Positions 63,955-64,000 of a stretch of 64,000 nt of DNA are shown piece after piece (position 1 is the stretch's first letter; every line of letters starts with the position of its first letter). This DNA comes from Chloroflexi bacterium HGW-Chloroflexi-3 (GTDB taxonomy: Bacteria > Chloroflexota > Anaerolineae > Anaerolineales > Anaerolineaceae). The notes beneath the pieces were generated by a model. It was not told where the DNA came from. It searched no databases and saw only the letters and a program-made list of their open reading frames with translations. The position numbers were made by a program, and so were the translations under genes. The DNA is taken from NCBI GenBank assembly GCA_002842045.1, contig PHBX01000013.1, forward strand, positions 1 to 64,000, given 5' to 3'.

Positions 63955-64000
63955 ACCATCCTTTTTTCGGTACAACCTCCGGTTGTTGATTACATCCGCT

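Noticed and set aside
1..64000. tRNA or rRNA genes
   Set aside because: No stretch with the conserved TTCGA loop, anticodon arm and acceptor pairing, and no rRNA-like blocks, were recognised by eye; a covariance search could not be run.

Overview
The window looks like a chromosomal segment of an anaerobic Chloroflexota bacterium, most likely class Anaerolineae. This is an inference from overall gene content: lipid-anchored secreted proteins as in a monoderm, many accessory AAA ATPases, and mixed base composition. It has not been tested by phylogeny. Two perfect parS sites (45965-45980 and 46751-46766) suggest that the replication origin is not far away.

1-14.7 kb is a complete type I-E CRISPR-Cas locus on the minus strand. 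A WYL-domain regulator is followed by cas3, a small RNA gene, cse1-cse2-cas7-cas5-cas6-cas1-cas2, a leader, and a 76-repeat/75-spacer array read leftwards. The most interesting object is in the 254-bp gap between cas3 and cse1. A small RNA gene there has its own extended -10 promoter and a terminator. It consists of two degenerate CRISPR repeats, both still able to form the Cas6e-type hairpin, around one 34-nt pseudo-spacer. The spacer matches, in its seed half only, a site beside a perfect AAG PAM inside the -10 region of the cse1 promoter just downstream; two of the three mismatches in the first 18 positions fall on positions 6 and 12, which type I-E crRNAs do not pair. This is the design of a crRNA-like autorepressor (CreR/CreA class): Cascade would shut down its own operon without supporting cleavage.

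15-25 kb holds a Tat-exported lipid-anchored MsrP-like reductase, a YgjP-type metallopeptidase, a GxxExxY protein, a quinone-stress-type dioxygenase/esterase pair behind TTCGATATCGAA-like palindromes, RNase HI, a giant FtsX-type permease with its LolD-type ATPase, and a nucleotidyltransferase/small-protein pair beside a remnant of another nucleotidyltransferase gene. 25-30 kb is a patchwork of accessory cassettes (sigma/anti-sigma pair, AAA ATPase) separated by three copies of a dispersed repeat. 30-40 kb has a truncated membrane gene, a P-loop kinase-like gene, xpt-guaA, a DUF4143 ATPase, a frameshifted DUF3887 lipoprotein gene, an HD-like protein, oligoendopeptidase F, and a CcrM-like GANTC methyltransferase.

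39-53 kb encodes an HtrA-like lipoprotein protease, a metallophosphoesterase, an MgtC protein, a GntR/SdpI/ABC/YhfC membrane-stress cluster carrying the parS sites, a DUF6544 protein with a methyltransferase, a nucleosidase-like protein, an L,D-transpeptidase and another AAA ATPase. 54-62 kb is a branched-chain amino-acid-type ABC transporter (livKHMGF) preceded on the same strand by a histidine kinase and response regulator. The right end carries a GH114-like lipoprotein and decayed repeat-rich DNA. Throughout the gaps there are degenerate 7-bp-periodic runs and copies of a TCTGAACTGGGATTT element.
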